From Candidatus Hydrogenedentota bacterium (GTDB lineage: Bacteria; Hydrogenedentota; Hydrogenedentia; Hydrogenedentiales; CAITNO01), in assembly GCA_903922535.1 (NCBI GenBank), contig CAIXUF010000941.1:1-7209 (forward strand): DNA of 7,209 bases, written 5' to 3'. Shown here in pieces: positions 6,044 through 7,209 of this stretch. The notes below the pieces were generated by a model. That model made no database searches. It was not told the origin of the DNA and was given only the letters and a program-made list of their open reading frames with translations. Made by a program: the position numbers and the translations under genes. How positions within the stretch are numbered: the stretch's first letter is position 1; every line of letters starts with the position of its first letter.

Positions 6044-7209
6044 CTACTTGCCGCCGACGCTGTATGCGGCGAACTTGCTGATCGACACCGGCCCGTTTGA
6101 TTTCAGGCAGCGGAAGCGCCACCGGCCCGATTCCACCGGCTCGAACTTGTCGATCTTCTTGTGGCCGACGGCAGTCCCCTTCACAATCTCCTTCCACTCG
6201 CCGTTGACCTGCGCATCGACGACATACTCCAGCACGCGCTCGCCCTTCGAGATGTCCTCCATGAGCACGATGTGGTCCACCGGGCGCGCGGCGGTCAGCC
6301 CCAGTTCGAGCGTGTCGCCGTCGCCCGCGGTGGAGGCCAGCGCCGACTCGAAACGCCGCTTGATCTCGGCGCCGAATTCCGCCGCGCGTTTGGCGTCGGC
6401 CTCGGGAATCAGGCCCGTCGTGTCCGGTGTCAGGTTCAGGAGCAGCACCGCGCCGCGGCCCACGGACCGGTAATAGATGTCCATGAGCTTGTCCAGCGGC
6501 TTGATGGTATTCTCGTTCTTGGTGTTCCAGAACCAGTCGCGCCGCAGCGAAACGTCGCACTCGCTCGGCAGCCACACGTCGCCGAAGGGCGTGCTGTCGG
6601 CCGCGGTCGCGCCGCGCTGGGCGGCCACCTTCGTCGTGCAGTTCCACGCGGGATAGGGCGCAAGTCCGTCCTCGTTGCCCACCCACCGAATGGTCGCGTA
6701 CTTGCCCTGGAACACCATCACCTTGGGCGCGTACTGTTTGAGGATGTCGCCCACCTCGATCACGTTGCTGCCGTCAAACCAGATTTCGAACATGTCGCCG
6801 TACCGAGAAAGCACCTCTGTCAACTGTTGCCGGTACAGCCCGGCGTACTTGGCCTGCATCTCCGGCGTCGCGCACCTGCCCGATTCCTTCGCGCCGAAAT
6901 TGTCGTCACGGGGGCTCAGATACAGACCGAGCTTCATGCCGTGCCTCCTGCAGGATGCGCTCAGATCCGCCAGGACATCGCCCTTGCCGCCGCGCCACGC
7001 CGTGTTCTTGATGGAATAGTCCGTCGTGCCGGTCTGCCACATGCAGAATCCGCCGACGTGTTTCACCACGAACACAATGTACTTGGCACCCAGGCTTTCG
7101 GCGACGCGCACCCACTGGTCCGTGTCGAGTTTTTCCGGGTTAATCTTGTCGAGCGGCGTGTCGCGGCGGTCACCCTCCACGTCCTGCCAGGTGTTCGGCG
7201 CAAAATGGA
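6044..7209 (-). CDS. GH29 alpha-L-fucosidase, 5' end cut by window edge
   Basis: Retaining exo-hydrolase of terminal alpha-L-fucose. 387 C-terminal residues are present and the frame is open to the right edge, so signal peptide and start are not visible. Residues are counted from the GTG codon at 7180. Before it comes HFAPNTWQD, a form of the family HFG.NTF opening. Then follow KYIVFVVKHVGGFCMW (33-48; usual form KHHDGF), GMKLGLYLSPRDDN, FEIWFDGSN with the nucleophile D136, RWVGNEDG with E170 as acid/base candidate, and WLPSECDVSLRRDWFW (203-218). The last two motifs resemble the 1,3/1,4-linkage (GH29-B) group. GAVLLLNLTPDTTG (243-256) closes the barrel. About 95 C-terminal residues form a beta-sandwich like a discoidin/F5-8 type C module. 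It is the first visible gene of the minus-strand cluster, 174 bp before the oxidoreductase gene. Export is expected but cannot be checked here. Confidence 0.93.
   Translation of the reverse strand, partial: HFAPNTWQDVEGDRRDTPLDKINPEKLDTDQWVRVAESLGAKYIVFVVKHVGGFCMWQTGTTDYSIKNTAWRGGKGDVLADLSASCRRHGMKLGLYLSPRDDNFGAKESGRCATPEMQAKYAGLYRQQLTEVLSRYGDMFEIWFDGSNVIEVGDILKQYAPKVMVFQGKYATIRWVGNEDGLAPYPAWNCTTKVAAQRGATAADSTPFGDVWLPSECDVSLRRDWFWNTKNENTIKPLDKLMDIYYRSVGRGAVLLLNLTPDTTGLIPEADAKRAAEFGAEIKRRFESALASTAGDGDTLELGLTAARPVDHIVLMEDISKGERVLEYVVDAQVNGEWKEIVKGTAVGHKKIDKFEPVESGRWRFRCLKSNGPVSISKFAAYSVGGK

Noticed and set aside
5901..6686. A 261-codon minus-strand open frame overlapping the fucosidase gene
   Set aside because: It is in another frame of the GH29 gene, very Arg/Gly-rich, and lacks motifs.

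Overview
The window is GC-rich bacterial DNA that holds six real protein genes; no RNA gene, insertion sequence or CRISPR array is visible. The mix of a Tat-exported Gfo/Idh/MocA oxidoreductase, a secreted DUF4434-type protein and a GH29 alpha-L-fucosidase is typical of free-living glycan degraders of the Planctomycetes/Verrucomicrobia/Lentisphaerae group or Candidatus Hydrogenedentes. That placement is inference from gene content, since no taxonomic marker gene is present.

Region 1 (1-1526, minus strand) is nearly all of a class I HMG-CoA reductase gene. Its last codons lie beyond the left edge. All four catalytic residues are visible, and about 110 N-terminal residues precede the usual catalytic region. 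Region 2 (1527-1869) is a 343-bp divergent intergenic stretch, locally AT-rich, with repeated CATTGTT words and small palindromes. It should carry the promoters for the reductase (leftward) and for the gene to the right.

Region 3 (1870-3403, plus strand) holds an unrecognised, mostly helical 270-residue protein and a 168-residue SRPBCC (START-like) protein. They are separated by 214 bp that contain a degenerate 71-bp inverted-repeat element and a GC-rich hairpin.

Region 4 (3520-7209, minus strand) is a likely co-directional cluster read from right to left: GH29 alpha-L-fucosidase (5' end outside the window), Tat-signal Gfo/Idh/MocA oxidoreductase, and a Sec-signal DUF4434-like TIM-barrel protein that starts with TTG. 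The last two are 34 bp apart, and 174 bp separate the first two. The simplest reading is an extracytoplasmic module that removes fucose from a glycan and processes the released sugar or the remaining chain. The substrate cannot be read from the sequence.

The two halves (mevalonate synthesis and glycan use) meet at a convergent junction (3404-3519) and show no evident functional link. I see no strong case for a wholly new system. The most unusual items are the extended soluble class I HMG-CoA reductase with its repeat-rich divergent promoter region, the orphan helical protein next to the SRPBCC gene, and the fucosidase-led export cluster.
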